A DNA stretch of 64,000 nucleotides from the NCBI RefSeq assembly GCF_000219605.1, contig NC_015740.1:930001-994000 (forward strand). The letters are read 5' to 3'. The position numbers were made by a program, and so were the translations under genes. The notes under the pieces were generated by a model. The model searched no databases. It was not told the DNA's origin and was given only the letters and a program-made list of their open reading frames with translations. This document shows positions 43,691-53,025 of this stretch, piece by piece (within the stretch, counting starts at the first letter, position 1; every line of letters begins with the position of its first letter). Source of the stretch: Stutzerimonas stutzeri (lineage in GTDB: Bacteria; Pseudomonadota; Gammaproteobacteria; Pseudomonadales; Pseudomonadaceae).

Positions 43691-43843
43691 AACGGGTCCT
43701 TGGCATGGGCACCGGTGCGGTGCGGTAGCTCAAGACTCTAACTCCGCCAGCGAATGTGTGCAGCAGTCCGTGCGTCGAGTTGCCGCATTTTGGGCTGGCT
43801 TGCGAACGGCTTGGTTATACTCCGCCGAATTGTTGGAGACTCC

Positions 43844-45097
43844 ATGTACGCATCCGTCCCGCTGCTGTCCGCCAGCCGGCAGAACCTTCGGCTTCTGACC
43901 CTAATTCGCATCGTGGTGCTGGCCGCACAGTCCGGTGCCGTGGGTGTGGCCTACGCAACCCAGCTGCTGACGCTGCCCTGGCTGGCGCTGGGAATCACCC
44001 TGGCGGTGTCCGCTGTGCTTTGCCTGGGAACGGCGCTGCGCTTGCGCGGGCCCTGGCCGGTCACCGAGCTCGAATATGCGGTGCATCTGGGCTGCGACCT
44101 GCTGATCCACAGCGCCCTGCTTTACTACTCCGGTGGTTCGACCAACCCCTTCGTCTCCTATTACCTGGTTCCGCTGACCATCGCCGCGGCGACACTGCCC
44201 TGGCTGTATTCCATCGTGCTTTCCGGGCTGGCGCTGCTGGGCTACACGCTGATGCTGGTGTGGTACGACCCGCTCACCCTGCCGCCGTTCGAGCGCGCCA
44301 CGCTGCAGGTCTACGGCATGTGGCTGAGCTTCGCCCTGGCGGCGGCGCTGATTACCTTCTTCGTCGCGCGCATGGCCGAGCAACTGCGCCGTCAGGAGCA
44401 GCAGCAGGCCCAGCGACGTGAGGAGAGCATGCGTGACCAGCAGCTGCTGGCCGTGGCGACCCAGGCCGCCGGTGCCGCCCATGAGCTGGGCACGCCGCTG
44501 GCGACCATGAGCGTGCTGCTCAAGGAGTTGCGCCAGGAATACAACGACCCGCAGTTGAACGAGGATCTCGGCCTGCTGCAGTCGCAGGTCCAGCTCTGCA
44601 AGGAAAGCCTGCGCCAGCTGGTTCGCGCCGCCGAGGCGGACCGGCGGCAGGCCGTGGTCGAGCAGACGGCGCGCGAGTGGGTCGAATCGGTGCTGCAGCG
44701 CTGGCATCTCATGCGTCCCGAGGCCACCTACCGCTTCCACTGCGTGGGCCTTGGCAGCGCGCCCAAGCTGATGCCACCGGCGGACCTCAGCCAGTCGCTG
44801 CTCAACCTGTTGAACAATGCCACCGATGCCAGCCCGGAAGATCTCGAGATTCGTCTGGACTGGGATGCGCAGTGGATCCGGCTGACCATTCGCGACCATG
44901 GCGCCGGCGTGCCGCTGGCCATTGCCGAGCAGATTGGCCGCCCCTTCATCACGACCAAGGGCAAAGGTTTCGGCCTTGGTCTGTTTCTCAGTCAGGCCAG
45001 CGTCACCCGCGCTGGCGGCACGGTGAAGCTCTACAATCACGAAGAAGGTGGCACACTGACCGAGCTACGCCTGCCGCACGGCTCGGTACGCGCGTGA
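43844..45097 (+). CDS. roxS: Redox sensor histidine kinase RoxS (RegB/PrrB family)
   Basis: A 417-residue membrane kinase with six N-terminal hydrophobic segments. The quinone-binding motif GGSTNPF is intact at residues 97-103. The phospho-acceptor is His213 in GAAHELGTPLATM. Cys252 in VQLCKESLRQL falls where RegB has its redox-active cysteine. The N box NLLNNATDAS and G boxes DHGAGVP and GKGFGLGLFLS complete the ATPase. It senses respiratory redox state and, with RoxR, controls terminal oxidases including the cyanide-insensitive oxidase. ATG 43844 follows GGAG. RoxR follows 33 bases later. Confidence 0.95.
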   Translation: MYASVPLLSASRQNLRLLTLIRIVVLAAQSGAVGVAYATQLLTLPWLALGITLAVSAVLCLGTALRLRGPWPVTELEYAVHLGCDLLIHSALLYYSGGSTNPFVSYYLVPLTIAAATLPWLYSIVLSGLALLGYTLMLVWYDPLTLPPFERATLQVYGMWLSFALAAALITFFVARMAEQLRRQEQQQAQRREESMRDQQLLAVATQAAGAAHELGTPLATMSVLLKELRQEYNDPQLNEDLGLLQSQVQLCKESLRQLVRAAEADRRQAVVEQTAREWVESVLQRWHLMRPEATYRFHCVGLGSAPKLMPPADLSQSLLNLLNNATDASPEDLEIRLDWDAQWIRLTIRDHGAGVPLAIAEQIGRPFITTKGKGFGLGLFLSQASVTRAGGTVKLYNHEEGGTLTELRLPHGSVRA

Positions 45098-45130
45098 ACC
45101 TGATCGTGACCAATGCGAGGAAATGCACAG

Positions 45131-45691
45131 ATGACCGACGAGTTGCAGCAAGAGGGTGAGGAACAGCCTCATCTGCTCCTGGTGGATGACGACCCCACGT
45201 TCACCCGGGTGATGGCGCGCGCCATGAGCCGTCGCGGACTGCAGGTCAGTATCGCCGGTTCGGCCGAAGAGGGCCTGGCGCTGGCCAAGCAGGACGTTCC
45301 CGATTACGCGGTCCTCGACCTGAAGATGGAGGGTGATTCGGGCCTGGTGCTGTTGCCCAAGCTGCTCGAGCTCGACCCGGAGATGCGGGTGCTGATCCTG
45401 ACCGGCTACTCCAGCATCGCCACGGCGGTGGAAGCCATCAAACGCGGCGCCTGCAATTACCTGTGCAAGCCCGCCGATGCGGATGATGTGCTGGCCGCGC
45501 TGCTGTCGCAGCATGCCGACCTCGACAGTCTGGTGCCGGAAAACCCGATGTCGGTCGATCGCCTGCAGTGGGAGCATATCCAGCGCGTGCTGAGCGAGCA
45601 CGACGGCAACATCTCCGCCACTGCGCGTGCGCTGGGGATGCATCGGCGGACCTTGCAACGCAAGCTGCAGAAGCGACCGGTTCGTCGCTGA
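45131..45691 (+). CDS. roxR: Redox response regulator RoxR (RegA/PrrA family)
   Basis: A 186-residue response regulator with an N-terminal receiver (acidic DDD at 19-21, phospho-acceptor Asp63 in VLDLKM, Thr in ILTGYSS, Lys in LCKPAD) and a C-terminal Fis-type helix-turn-helix (about 155-184, GNISATARALGMHRRTLQRK), nearly invariant in RegA proteins. ATG 45131 is chosen over an upstream start because GAGGAA precedes it. It forms the partner of RoxS. Confidence 0.96.
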   Translation: MTDELQQEGEEQPHLLLVDDDPTFTRVMARAMSRRGLQVSIAGSAEEGLALAKQDVPDYAVLDLKMEGDSGLVLLPKLLELDPEMRVLILTGYSSIATAVEAIKRGACNYLCKPADADDVLAALLSQHADLDSLVPENPMSVDRLQWEHIQRVLSEHDGNISATARALGMHRRTLQRKLQKRPVRR

Positions 45692-45818
45692 GCCAACGCA
45701 CCAGCGCCAGGCACGCCCGCCTGGTGAGCGTCAGGGGCTGACCGTCCACTCTGTGGCGGTTGGGCCCGGGCGGCGCTCATGCTTTATGCTTGCGCTTCCG
45801 TAGTCGCAGGCGTCATCC

Positions 45819-46760
45819 ATGCTTCCCCTCATCCTGCAGACCCTGAGCGTTACCGCTCCGGTGTTTGCCATGCTGTTTCTCGGCGTCGCGCTCAAGCGCC
45901 TCGGCTGGATCGACTCGGCATTCGTCTATACCGCGTCGGCACTGGTGTTCAAGGGCACCATGCCGACCCTGCTGTTCATCTCCATCATCAAGGCCGACCT
46001 GAATGCGGCGCTTCAGCCTGCGCTGTTGCTGTACTTCGTCGTCGCCACGATAGCCACGTTCTTCGTCGCCTGGCTCTGGGCGCTGTGGCGCTGCCCCGTG
46101 TCCGACCGGGGCGTGTACGTTCAGGGCGCCTTTCGCGGCAACAACGGCATCGTCGGGCTGGCTTTGGCCAGCAGCCTCTACGGCGACTACGGGCTCTCGG
46201 TCGGCGGAGTGCTGGCCGGTGTGGTGATCCTGGTCTACAACAGCCTTTCGGCGATGGTCCTGGCCATCTACAGTCCGAACGGCCAGGTCGGGGCGAAGGA
46301 CATCCTGCTCAGCATCCTGCGCAATCCCTTGATCATCGGTGTTGTCGCCGCGGTGCCGTTCGCCCTTTGGCAGATCGCCTTGCCGGGGTGGCTGATGACG
46401 TCCGGGCAGTACTTCGCCCAGATGACGCTGCCGCTGGCGCTGATCTGCATTGGTGCCACGCTGTCGCTCGACGCCCTGCGTACCAGCAGCGGCAGCGCGC
46501 TGAGCTCGAGCCTGATGAAGATGGTGTGGCTTCCGGCGCTTGCAACGCTCGGTGCCTGGGCCTGCGGGTTCCGCAACGCCGAACTGGGCATCCTGTTTCT
46601 CTATTTCGCCAGCCCTACGGCCGCGGCGAGCTTCGTCATGGCGCGTGCCGTCAACTCCAATCACCAGCTTGCCGCCACCATCATCGTTATCACCACACTG
46701 ATGGCGGCCCTTAGCATCAATGCCGGGTTGTTCGTGCTGGGATGGCTGGGCTGGACCTGA
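45819..46760 (+). CDS. AEC family (auxin efflux carrier-like) transporter
   Basis: A 313-residue inner membrane protein with about ten hydrophobic helices. It begins LQTLSVTAPVFAMLFLGVALKRLGWID, typical of bacterial AEC carriers, and has FVYTASALVFKGTMPTLLF, GAFRGNNGIVGLALAS and a second-half block LPLALICIGATLSLDALR, with the conserved Gly-Ala-Thr-Leu. The substrate is unknown; family members export or import dicarboxylates, malonate or similar. It stands alone, 127 bases after roxR. Confidence 0.9.
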   Translation: MLPLILQTLSVTAPVFAMLFLGVALKRLGWIDSAFVYTASALVFKGTMPTLLFISIIKADLNAALQPALLLYFVVATIATFFVAWLWALWRCPVSDRGVYVQGAFRGNNGIVGLALASSLYGDYGLSVGGVLAGVVILVYNSLSAMVLAIYSPNGQVGAKDILLSILRNPLIIGVVAAVPFALWQIALPGWLMTSGQYFAQMTLPLALICIGATLSLDALRTSSGSALSSSLMKMVWLPALATLGAWACGFRNAELGILFLYFASPTAAASFVMARAVNSNHQLAATIIVITTLMAALSINAGLFVLGWLGWT

Positions 46761-46957
46761 GTCGTCCATCAGTACGGTGCGACGGCTACCGTTTATCGTC
46801 AATGTGATCGATATCGGCTTTATGGCTTAAGAATCACTGCGCCATGGTCGTAATCGGTCATCAGACCTCAGAAAAAAAACCGCGTTTCCGTCAAATTGCC
46901 CGGAACGTTCGACGGCATGCCAGCAAGGCAGCCGGTTTGTGTTCCAGGAAATCTTTC

Positions 46958-47932
46958 ATGGCATTTTTCACACCTTCGAACCGGTCGCTGACGCGTGACG
47001 ATATCCGCGTGGTGAATCTGCGGCGGCTGGCAGTGCCGGGCCTTGTTCTGGTGCTGGGCCTGAGTCTGGGCAGCTTCGCCGGCGGCGTCTGGGTTGGCAG
47101 CGACCTGCGCCCGCAGGAGAGCGTCCAGCTGGACGAGCCTGCTCTCGCCGATGAGGGCCGCTTCGCCATTGCGCGTGTCGGCGAGGTGGTCGGCCGGTTG
47201 AAATCCCTCGAGTCCGATCTGCTCGCCTTGCAGCAGATGCTGGACCAGCAGCGTGAGCTGCACGGTCAGCTGTCAGCGCTGGATCCGACATTGCTGCCGG
47301 TGCTGGCGCCGGAACGTCCCGTCGGCGCAGGGCAGGGCGGTGTGCTGTTGCCGCCCCGCGGCTGCGCCGGCGAGCTGTCGCAGGATGGCGAGACGCTGAC
47401 CCTGGCCGATCTGCGGCGCAGCGAGACCTCGGCGCGCTGCATGCGCGTGCTGCTCGATGGCCTGATGCAGCGGGTGGCCGAGCGCAATGCGGCACTGATG
47501 GCGATCCCATCCCGGCGGCCGGTGGGCGAGGCGCGCCTGGGCTCTGCCTTTGGCAATCGCATCGATCCCTTCCGCAAGACCCTGGCCTTTCATTCTGGCG
47601 TGGACTTCGCGCTGAAGAGCGGCTCCGATGTGGTTGCGGCCGCCGGCGGTCGGGTGCGCTTCGCCGGCTACCGTGGCGCATACGGCAAGCTGGTGGAGAT
47701 CGATCATGGCAACCGGCTGGTCACGCGGTACGCTCATCTGTCGCGGCTGGATGTACGCCAGGGTGAGGTGGTCACACCGGCGCAGCGTATCGGGGCGGTG
47801 GGGTCGACGGGGCGTTCGACCGGCCCGCATCTGCACTTCGAAGTGCTGCACAAGGGGCGCTTCGTCGATCCACAGCGTTTTCTGGCACTGGGCGATCTGG
47901 AGCGCGCCAGCGATGGCCTGGCTGAAGACTAG
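46958..47932 (+). CDS. M23 family peptidoglycan metalloendopeptidase
   Basis: A 324-residue inner-membrane-anchored periplasmic protein. One helix at residues about 25-45 is followed by a coiled-coil (about 70-110, GEVVGRLKSLESDLLALQQM) and a C-terminal M23/LytM domain (about 205-305). The zinc residues are present: His and Asp in FHSGVDFALKSG, and His-Leu-His in GPHLHFEVLHKG. It should cleave peptide cross-links. ATG 46958 follows AGGAA; the longer frame has a nonsense-like leader. It overlaps the next gene by 20 bases and heads a three-gene unit with a bactofilin. Confidence 0.93.
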   Translation: MAFFTPSNRSLTRDDIRVVNLRRLAVPGLVLVLGLSLGSFAGGVWVGSDLRPQESVQLDEPALADEGRFAIARVGEVVGRLKSLESDLLALQQMLDQQRELHGQLSALDPTLLPVLAPERPVGAGQGGVLLPPRGCAGELSQDGETLTLADLRRSETSARCMRVLLDGLMQRVAERNAALMAIPSRRPVGEARLGSAFGNRIDPFRKTLAFHSGVDFALKSGSDVVAAAGGRVRFAGYRGAYGKLVEIDHGNRLVTRYAHLSRLDVRQGEVVTPAQRIGAVGSTGRSTGPHLHFEVLHKGRFVDPQRFLALGDLERASDGLAED

Positions 47933-48269
47933 GCGGCCGTCCACGCGCGAGCTGGTACGTGCCGAACATCGGCTGCAGGCAGCACGCGGCGCTCGCGCGG
48001 GGCGCCTGATCATCCTCGCCTTGCTTTGCGTGATCGGCGCACTGCTGTACCTGCGGCTCGACGAACAGGCGGCTCAGGCGCGGCAGATCGAAGTGCTGCA
48101 TCAGCAAAACCTGACGCTCAGTGCCGAGCTGGAGCATGCCCGGCTGCAGCGGCAGGAAGCCCAGGCCACCGAGGAGCAGCTGTTACGGCGTATCGCCACC
48201 CTTTCCGCGCAGGTCGAGCGCTTGCAGACCGACCTGGCCTTCTTCCGGCAACAGAAGAAGGCTCGTTAA
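47913..48269 (+). CDS. Small membrane-anchored coiled-coil protein
   Basis: A 118-residue protein. A basic N-terminus (MAWLKTRRPSTRELVRAEHR) precedes one membrane helix (about 30-47, IILALLCVIGALLYLRL) and a long coiled coil to the end (heptad-like QIEVLHQQNLTLSAELEHARL, then ERLQTDLAFFRQ). No known domain is recognised. ATG 47913 lies within the last codons of the peptidase gene, with GGAG 10 bases upstream. Being translated between an M23 peptidase and a bactofilin suggests it links the two at the membrane, like an FtsB-like adaptor; this is inferred. Confidence 0.82.
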   Translation: MAWLKTRRPSTRELVRAEHRLQAARGARAGRLIILALLCVIGALLYLRLDEQAAQARQIEVLHQQNLTLSAELEHARLQRQEAQATEEQLLRRIATLSAQVERLQTDLAFFRQQKKAR

Positions 48270-48285
48270 CTTTCTGGAGTGAGTG

Positions 48286-48711
48286 ATGTTCAACAAGAAG
48301 AAGCCGGTGGCGCGCGTCACCATTGACCAGTTTTCCAGCCTGATCTCCGGCAACCTGTCGCTGGTCGGCGACGTGACGTTCGAAGAAGGGCTGAAGGTAA
48401 GTGGCGAGGTGCGAGGCAATGTTCGCCACAAGGCTGGCACCCACAGCCTGCTCGCACTCAGCGCCGAGGGTTGGATCGAGGGCAATGTCAGCAGCTACGA
48501 TGCGCTGATCGACGGCACCATCGTTGGCGATCTTGTTGTCGAGCATCTGCTGGAGCTGCATTCCAATGCGCAGGTTCGCGGCAATATCCGCTATCGCCAG
48601 CTGAGCATGGAAAATGGCGCCGTGGTCGATGGCACCCTCAGTCGTATGGGGGAGGAAGAGGAAACGGCGCAGGTGCTCGAACTGCCTCGGCCGCAGGTGC
48701 GCGAAGGCTGA
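48286..48711 (+). CDS. Bactofilin
   Basis: A 141-residue bactofilin (DUF583), a nucleotide-free bacterial cytoskeletal protein forming right-handed beta-helix filaments. The core (about 15-115) shows repeated turns: LSLVGDVTFEEGLKVSGEV, EGWIEGNVSSYDALIDGTIVGDL, NAQVRGNIRYRQLSMENGAVVDGTL. A basic N-terminal tail (MFNKKKPVARVTIDQ) may bind the membrane. ATG 48286 follows GGAG by 6 bases. Bactofilins commonly pair with M23 peptidases to direct local wall remodelling, as in Helicobacter and others. Confidence 0.95.
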   Translation: MFNKKKPVARVTIDQFSSLISGNLSLVGDVTFEEGLKVSGEVRGNVRHKAGTHSLLALSAEGWIEGNVSSYDALIDGTIVGDLVVEHLLELHSNAQVRGNIRYRQLSMENGAVVDGTLSRMGEEEETAQVLELPRPQVREG

Positions 48712-48713
48712 AC

Positions 48714-48736
48714 GGGCGGGCCGCTCCGGCCCGCCC
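48714..48736. terminator. GC-rich hairpin between bactofilin and antiporter genes
   Basis: GGGCGGGCC-GCTCC-GGCCCGCCC, perfect 9-bp stem with a 5-base loop between convergent genes; no T-run on either strand. Confidence 0.6.
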
Positions 48737-48750
48737 AGGCGTCCTCTGCG

Positions 48751-49836
48751 TTAGCGCTGGACCTTCCAGGCGCGGGCGGCGATGACCAGCAGGGTGATGG
48801 CGGTCAGCGGCAGGGCATAGCCGATCATCGCATCGCCGAAGGTCTCGGCGAACGGTCGACCGGTGCTGGTCAGTACCAGGTACAGCGTGTACGCCACGTA
48901 GTAGGCGAGGAACAGCGCGCCTTCCCAGCGCTTGATGCAGTAGCCGGCGAAGAAGATCGGCAGGCAGGCCACGGCGACCGCGATCATTACCGGGAAGTCG
49001 AATGCCAGTGCGTTGGACGACACGCCGATCGCCTGCGGCGAAACCAGCGAGGCCAGGCCTAGCACGCAGAGCAGGTTGAAGATGTTGCTGCCGACGATGT
49101 TGCCCACCGCGATATCACGCTCGCCGCGGAAGGCCGCCATGATCGATGTGGCCAGTTCCGGCAGCGAAGTGCCGACCGCGATCACGGTGAGGCCGATGAC
49201 CAGTTCCGACAGGCCGAGCGCGCGTGCCAGCGCGACGGCACCCTCGACCAGGAAGTTGGACCCGACGACCAGCAGTACCAGCCCAGCGAGCACCAGGCCG
49301 GCATTGATCAGGCCGGCATGGGGTTTGGCCGGTTCGTCGAGACCGAACTCCTTGGCGAACTCGTCATCGGCAGCGGCCGCGCTCTCGCGACGGCTGCTGA
49401 TCACCAGGAACAGGGTGTAGATCACCACGGCGCTGAACAGGATGGCGCCGTCGATGCGACTGAGCTGGCCATCCCAGGCCAGGCCGAAGGTGACTAGGCT
49501 GGCGCCGATCATGATCGGCACGTCGAGGCGGATCAACTGGCGCGACACCACCAGCGGCGCAACCAGCGCCGTCATGCCGAGGATCAGCAGCACGTTGGCG
49601 ATGTTGCTGCCGACCACGTTGCCAATGGCGATATCGCCACTGCCATTGAGCGAAGCCTGCACGCTGACCGCCGTTTCCGGTGCGCTGGTGCCGAAGGCGA
49701 CCACGGTCAGGCCGATGACCAGCGGCGAAATGCCGAACTGCGCGGCGAGCCTGGCTGCGCCGCGTACCAGTACCTCCGCGCCGGCAACGAGCAGCACCAG
49801 GCCGGCAATGAGATAGACGAAGGTCATCAGGGTCAC
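48751..49836 (-). CDS. Calcium/sodium antiporter, CaCA family (copy 1)
   Basis: A 361-residue inner membrane exchanger of the YrbG/CaCA type with two inverted alpha repeats: GTSAPETAVSVQASLNGSGD with NVVGSNIANVLLILG, and GTSLPELATSIMAAFRGERD with NIVGSNIFNLLCVLG. These hold the conserved Glu and Asn that bind Ca2+. GTG 49836 is chosen because it aligns with the ATG of the neighbouring paralogue, gives the same length and has GGAG 9 bases upstream; a GTG at 49851 lacks such a site. Regulation is not visible. Confidence 0.93.
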   Translation of the reverse strand: MTLMTFVYLIAGLVLLVAGAEVLVRGAARLAAQFGISPLVIGLTVVAFGTSAPETAVSVQASLNGSGDIAIGNVVGSNIANVLLILGMTALVAPLVVSRQLIRLDVPIMIGASLVTFGLAWDGQLSRIDGAILFSAVVIYTLFLVISSRRESAAAADDEFAKEFGLDEPAKPHAGLINAGLVLAGLVLLVVGSNFLVEGAVALARALGLSELVIGLTVIAVGTSLPELATSIMAAFRGERDIAVGNIVGSNIFNLLCVLGLASLVSPQAIGVSSNALAFDFPVMIAVAVACLPIFFAGYCIKRWEGALFLAYYVAYTLYLVLTSTGRPFAETFGDAMIGYALPLTAITLLVIAARAWKVQR

Positions 49837-49870
49837 GATAGAGGGCTCCACTAAGGAAAAGGATCGGGGT

Positions 49871-50956
49871 TCAGCGCTGGTGGCGCCAAGCGCGCAGGAA
49901 GATCACCAAAAGCGTGACGGCCGTCAAGGGGAAGGCGAACCAGAGCATTGCATCACGTAACAGGTCGATGGCGCCGAGCCCGGTGGCGAACATGACCAGA
50001 TAGAGCGTGTAGGCCACGTAATAGGCAAAGAACAGCAGCCCCTCCCAGCGACGGATGCAGTAACCGGAGAAGAAGATCGGCAGGCAGGCGACGAATACCG
50101 CCAGCATCACCGGAAAGTCGAACGACTGTGCGTTGGGCGAAATCGACAGGCCACCTGGCGCGACCGCCGCTCCTGCCCCGAGCACCAGCAGCAGGTTGAA
50201 GATGCAGCTGCCCACCACATTGCCCACCGCGATGTCGCGCTCACCCTTGATCACCGCGAGCACCGAGGTCGCCAGCTCCGGCATCGAGGTGCCGACCGCT
50301 ACCACCGTAAGGCCGATGACCAGCTCCGAAAGGCCCAGTGCCCGCGCCAGGCCGACCGCGCCTTCGATCAGCAGATTCGAGCCGCCGACCAGCAGGCCGA
50401 GGCCGAGCAGGATCAGCAACAGCTGGAACACCCAGGCGAAGGGCTTGTCGCTCTCGTCCGGGCCGAACTCCGTGGCGAACTCATCGTCTCCGGCCGGCGC
50501 CTTCTCGCGCTTGCTGGCGGCCACCAGAAACAGTGTGTAGCCGATCAGGCTGATCAGCAGCAGGGCACCATCCAGGCGGCTGATGCTGCCGTTCCAGGCC
50601 AGCGCGTAGCAGAGCAGGCCGGCGCCGATCATCACTGGCACGTCAAGCCGGATGAGTTGGCGGGACACCACCAGCGGTGCGATGAGCGCCGAGAGGCCGA
50701 GGATCAACAGGATATTGGCGATATTGCTGCCGATCACGTTGCCCACGGCGATGTCGCCGCTGCCGCCCAGGGAGGCCTGCACACTGACTGCCGTTTCCGG
50801 TGCGCTGGTGCCGAAGGCGACCACGGTCAGCCCGATGATCAGCGGTGGAATGCCAAAGCGGCTGGCCAGTCGGGCGGCGCCGCGGACCAACGCTTCGGCG
50901 CCGACAACCAGCAGCACCAGGCCGCCGATGAGGTAGGCGAAGGTGATCAGCGACAT
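49871..50956 (-). CDS. Calcium/sodium antiporter, CaCA family (copy 2)
   Basis: A 361-residue paralogue of the downstream gene, with the same alpha repeats (GTSAPETAVSVQASLGGSGD and GTSMPELATSVLAVIKGERD, each followed by a GS(N/C)IxN block). The second repeat has VVGSCIFN where the neighbour has IVGSNIFN, a Cys in place of the first Asn, which may alter cation binding. A loop with acidic residues (AGDDEFATEFGPDESDK) sits between the halves in both copies. The tandem pair clearly arose by duplication. Confidence 0.93.
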   Translation of the reverse strand: MSLITFAYLIGGLVLLVVGAEALVRGAARLASRFGIPPLIIGLTVVAFGTSAPETAVSVQASLGGSGDIAVGNVIGSNIANILLILGLSALIAPLVVSRQLIRLDVPVMIGAGLLCYALAWNGSISRLDGALLLISLIGYTLFLVAASKREKAPAGDDEFATEFGPDESDKPFAWVFQLLLILLGLGLLVGGSNLLIEGAVGLARALGLSELVIGLTVVAVGTSMPELATSVLAVIKGERDIAVGNVVGSCIFNLLLVLGAGAAVAPGGLSISPNAQSFDFPVMLAVFVACLPIFFSGYCIRRWEGLLFFAYYVAYTLYLVMFATGLGAIDLLRDAMLWFAFPLTAVTLLVIFLRAWRHQR

Positions 50957-51026
50957 GCATGCGCTCCGGTGGGGGCAAAAATGGATTCTGTGGTCGTCAT
51001 CGGGTTCAGGGGCGAGATCGGCTCAT

Positions 51027-51428
51027 TCATGGAAGGGTTTCGATACGTACGCGGACCACGCCGCGGTCCAGCATGTCCAGTTGCGCAGCCGCGGCGCGGG
51101 AGACATCGATGATGCGGCCACGACGGAACGGTCCGCGGTCGTTGATGCGCACGACTACCTGCTTGCCGTTCTGCTGGTTGGTCACTCGCACGCGCGTGCC
51201 GAACGGCAGGCTGCGATGGGCGGCGACCAGTGCATTCTGATCATGGGTCTCGCCATTGGCCGTGCGCTGCCCATGATGCATGCGCGCGTAATAGGAGGCC
51301 TTGCCGCTCTGGGTGAAGCGTTCCTGTGTCGGGGGTGATGCCTGCGGTGGTTGCGTCGGTTGACGCTCGGCGCAGCCGCTGGCCAGCAGGGCCAGAACCA
51401 GCAGGGCGGTGAAGCGAGTCAGTCGCAT
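51027..51428 (-). CDS. RlpA-like double-psi beta-barrel lipoprotein
   Basis: A 133-residue lipoprotein with lipobox LLASGC and a Pro/Gln-rich linker, then a double-psi beta-barrel: [64 protein letters not shown]. It contains the RlpA catalytic signature with the Asp of NDRGPF. It lacks the SPOR domain that brings full-length RlpA to the septum, so it is a short paralogue, possibly a lytic transglycosylase acting elsewhere. ATG 51428 gives a proper signal peptide. Confidence 0.9.
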   Translation of the reverse strand: MRLTRFTALLVLALLASGCAERQPTQPPQASPPTQERFTQSGKASYYARMHHGQRTANGETHDQNALVAAHRSLPFGTRVRVTNQQNGKQVVVRINDRGPFRRGRIIDVSRAAAAQLDMLDRGVVRVRIETLP

Positions 51429-51517
51429 GGGGAATCCTTCCGTTGGGTCGATCGCTCGAGCGGCGAAAGCCCGCGGCAGGCATGGCGAAGTTCGGGCAGC
51501 GCCGAGGGCTCGATGCG

Positions 51518-51556
51518 GCGACGCCACGGCTGCAGGGGCTGCAACCGTGGCGTCGC
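51518..51556 (-). terminator. Strong hairpin at the 3' end of gatCAB
   Basis: Perfect 12-bp stem GCGACGCCACGG / CCGTGGCGTCGC with an inner 5-bp stem (TGCAG/CTGCA), ending 11 bases beyond the gatB stop. No T-run follows, so it may stabilise the mRNA end or act with Rho. Confidence 0.65.
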
Positions 51557-51566
51557 TTCGCTCAGC

Positions 51567-53012
51567 TTAGCCTTCGAGTTTCTTCTTCAGCAGTTGGTTC
51601 ACCTGACCGGGGTTGGCCTTGCCTTTGGACGCCTTCATCGCCTGGCCGACAAAGAAGCCGAACATCTTGCCGCGCTTGGCTTCATCGCTGGCGCGGTACT
51701 GCTCGACCTGCTCGGCATTCGCCGCCAGCACTTCGTCCAGCATGGCTTCGATGGCGCCGGAGTCGGTGACCTGCTTGAGGCCTTTCTTCTCAATGATCTC
51801 GTCAGCCGAGCCTTCACCGGCGGCCATGGCCTCGAAGACCATCTTGGCGATCTTGCCGCTGATGGTGTTGTCCTTGATGCGCAGGATCATGCCGCCCAGC
51901 TGTTCGGCTGTTACCGGCGACTGCTCGATTTCCAGGCCTTCCTTGTTGAGCAGGCTGGACAGCTCGCCCATCACCCAGTTGGCGGCGAGCTTGGCATCGC
52001 CGCAGGTGGCGTTGACCTGTTCGAAGTAGTCGGCCATCTCGCGGCTGGCCGAGAGCACGCTGGCATCATAGGTGGACAGACCGAACTCGCGCTCGAAGCG
52101 TTCGCGCTTCTGGCCAGGCAGCTCGGGCAGGCTGGCGCGCACTTCATCGAGGAAGCTCTGCTCGATCACCACCGGGAGCAGGTCTGGGCAGGGGAAGTAG
52201 CGGTAGTCGTTGGCTTCTTCCTTGCTGCGCATGGAGCGCGTCTCGTCCTTGTTCGGGTCGTACAGGCGGGTCTCCTGCACCACCTTGCCGCCGTCCTCGA
52301 TCAGCTCGATCTGACGCTGCACCTCGTGGTTGATCGCCTTTTCGATGAAGCGGAAGGAGTTGACGTTCTTGATCTCGGCGCGGGTGCCGAACTCCGCCTG
52401 GCCCTTGGGTCGCACGGAAACGTTGCAGTCGCAGCGCAGCGAACCTTCGGCCATGTTGCCGTCGCAGATGCCCAGATAGCGCACCAGCGCATGGATCGCC
52501 TTGACGTAGGCGACGGCCTCCTTGGCGCTGCGGATGTCCGGTTCCGAGACGATCTCCAGGAGCGGTGTGCCGGCACGGTTCAGGTCGATGCCGCTCATGC
52601 CATGGAAGTCTTCATGCAGGCTCTTGCCGGCATCCTCTTCCAGGTGCGCACGGGTGATGCCAATGCGACGTGTGCTGCCGTCTTCCAGGGTGATGTCCAG
52701 GTGGCCCTTGCCAACGATGGGATGATCCATCTGGCTGGTCTGGTAGCCCTTGGGCAGGTCGGGGTAGAAGTAGTTCTTGCGCGCGAAGACGTTCTTCTCG
52801 GCGATCTCGGCATCGATGGCCAGACCGAACTTGCAGGCCATGCGCACGGCCACGGCGTTGAGCACCGGCAAGGTGCCGGGCATGCCGAGATCGACCAGGC
52901 TGGCCTGGGTGTTGGGCTCGGCGCCGAAGGTGGTGGCGCTGCCGGAAAAGATCTTCGACTGGGTGCTGAGCTGTGCGTGGATTTCCAGCCCGATCACGGT
53001 TTCCCATTGCAT
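51567..53012 (-). CDS. gatB: Asp-tRNA(Asn)/Glu-tRNA(Gln) amidotransferase subunit B
   Basis: A 481-residue subunit of the GatCAB enzyme that activates mischarged Glu-tRNA(Gln) and/or Asp-tRNA(Asn) by ATP-dependent phosphorylation. The N-terminal kinase-like domain opens [22 protein letters not shown], with [26 protein letters not shown] and the zinc/ATP region [12 protein letters not shown]. The C-terminal YqeY-like tail (about 330-481) binds tRNA and includes [13 protein letters not shown]. It follows gatA by 13 bases. The presence of the full set means the organism makes Gln- and/or Asn-tRNA by transamidation. Confidence 0.97.
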   Translation of the reverse strand: MQWETVIGLEIHAQLSTQSKIFSGSATTFGAEPNTQASLVDLGMPGTLPVLNAVAVRMACKFGLAIDAEIAEKNVFARKNYFYPDLPKGYQTSQMDHPIVGKGHLDITLEDGSTRRIGITRAHLEEDAGKSLHEDFHGMSGIDLNRAGTPLLEIVSEPDIRSAKEAVAYVKAIHALVRYLGICDGNMAEGSLRCDCNVSVRPKGQAEFGTRAEIKNVNSFRFIEKAINHEVQRQIELIEDGGKVVQETRLYDPNKDETRSMRSKEEANDYRYFPCPDLLPVVIEQSFLDEVRASLPELPGQKRERFEREFGLSTYDASVLSASREMADYFEQVNATCGDAKLAANWVMGELSSLLNKEGLEIEQSPVTAEQLGGMILRIKDNTISGKIAKMVFEAMAAGEGSADEIIEKKGLKQVTDSGAIEAMLDEVLAANAEQVEQYRASDEAKRGKMFGFFVGQAMKASKGKANPGQVNQLLKKKLEG

Positions 53013-53025
53013 CTGTTCGATCTCC

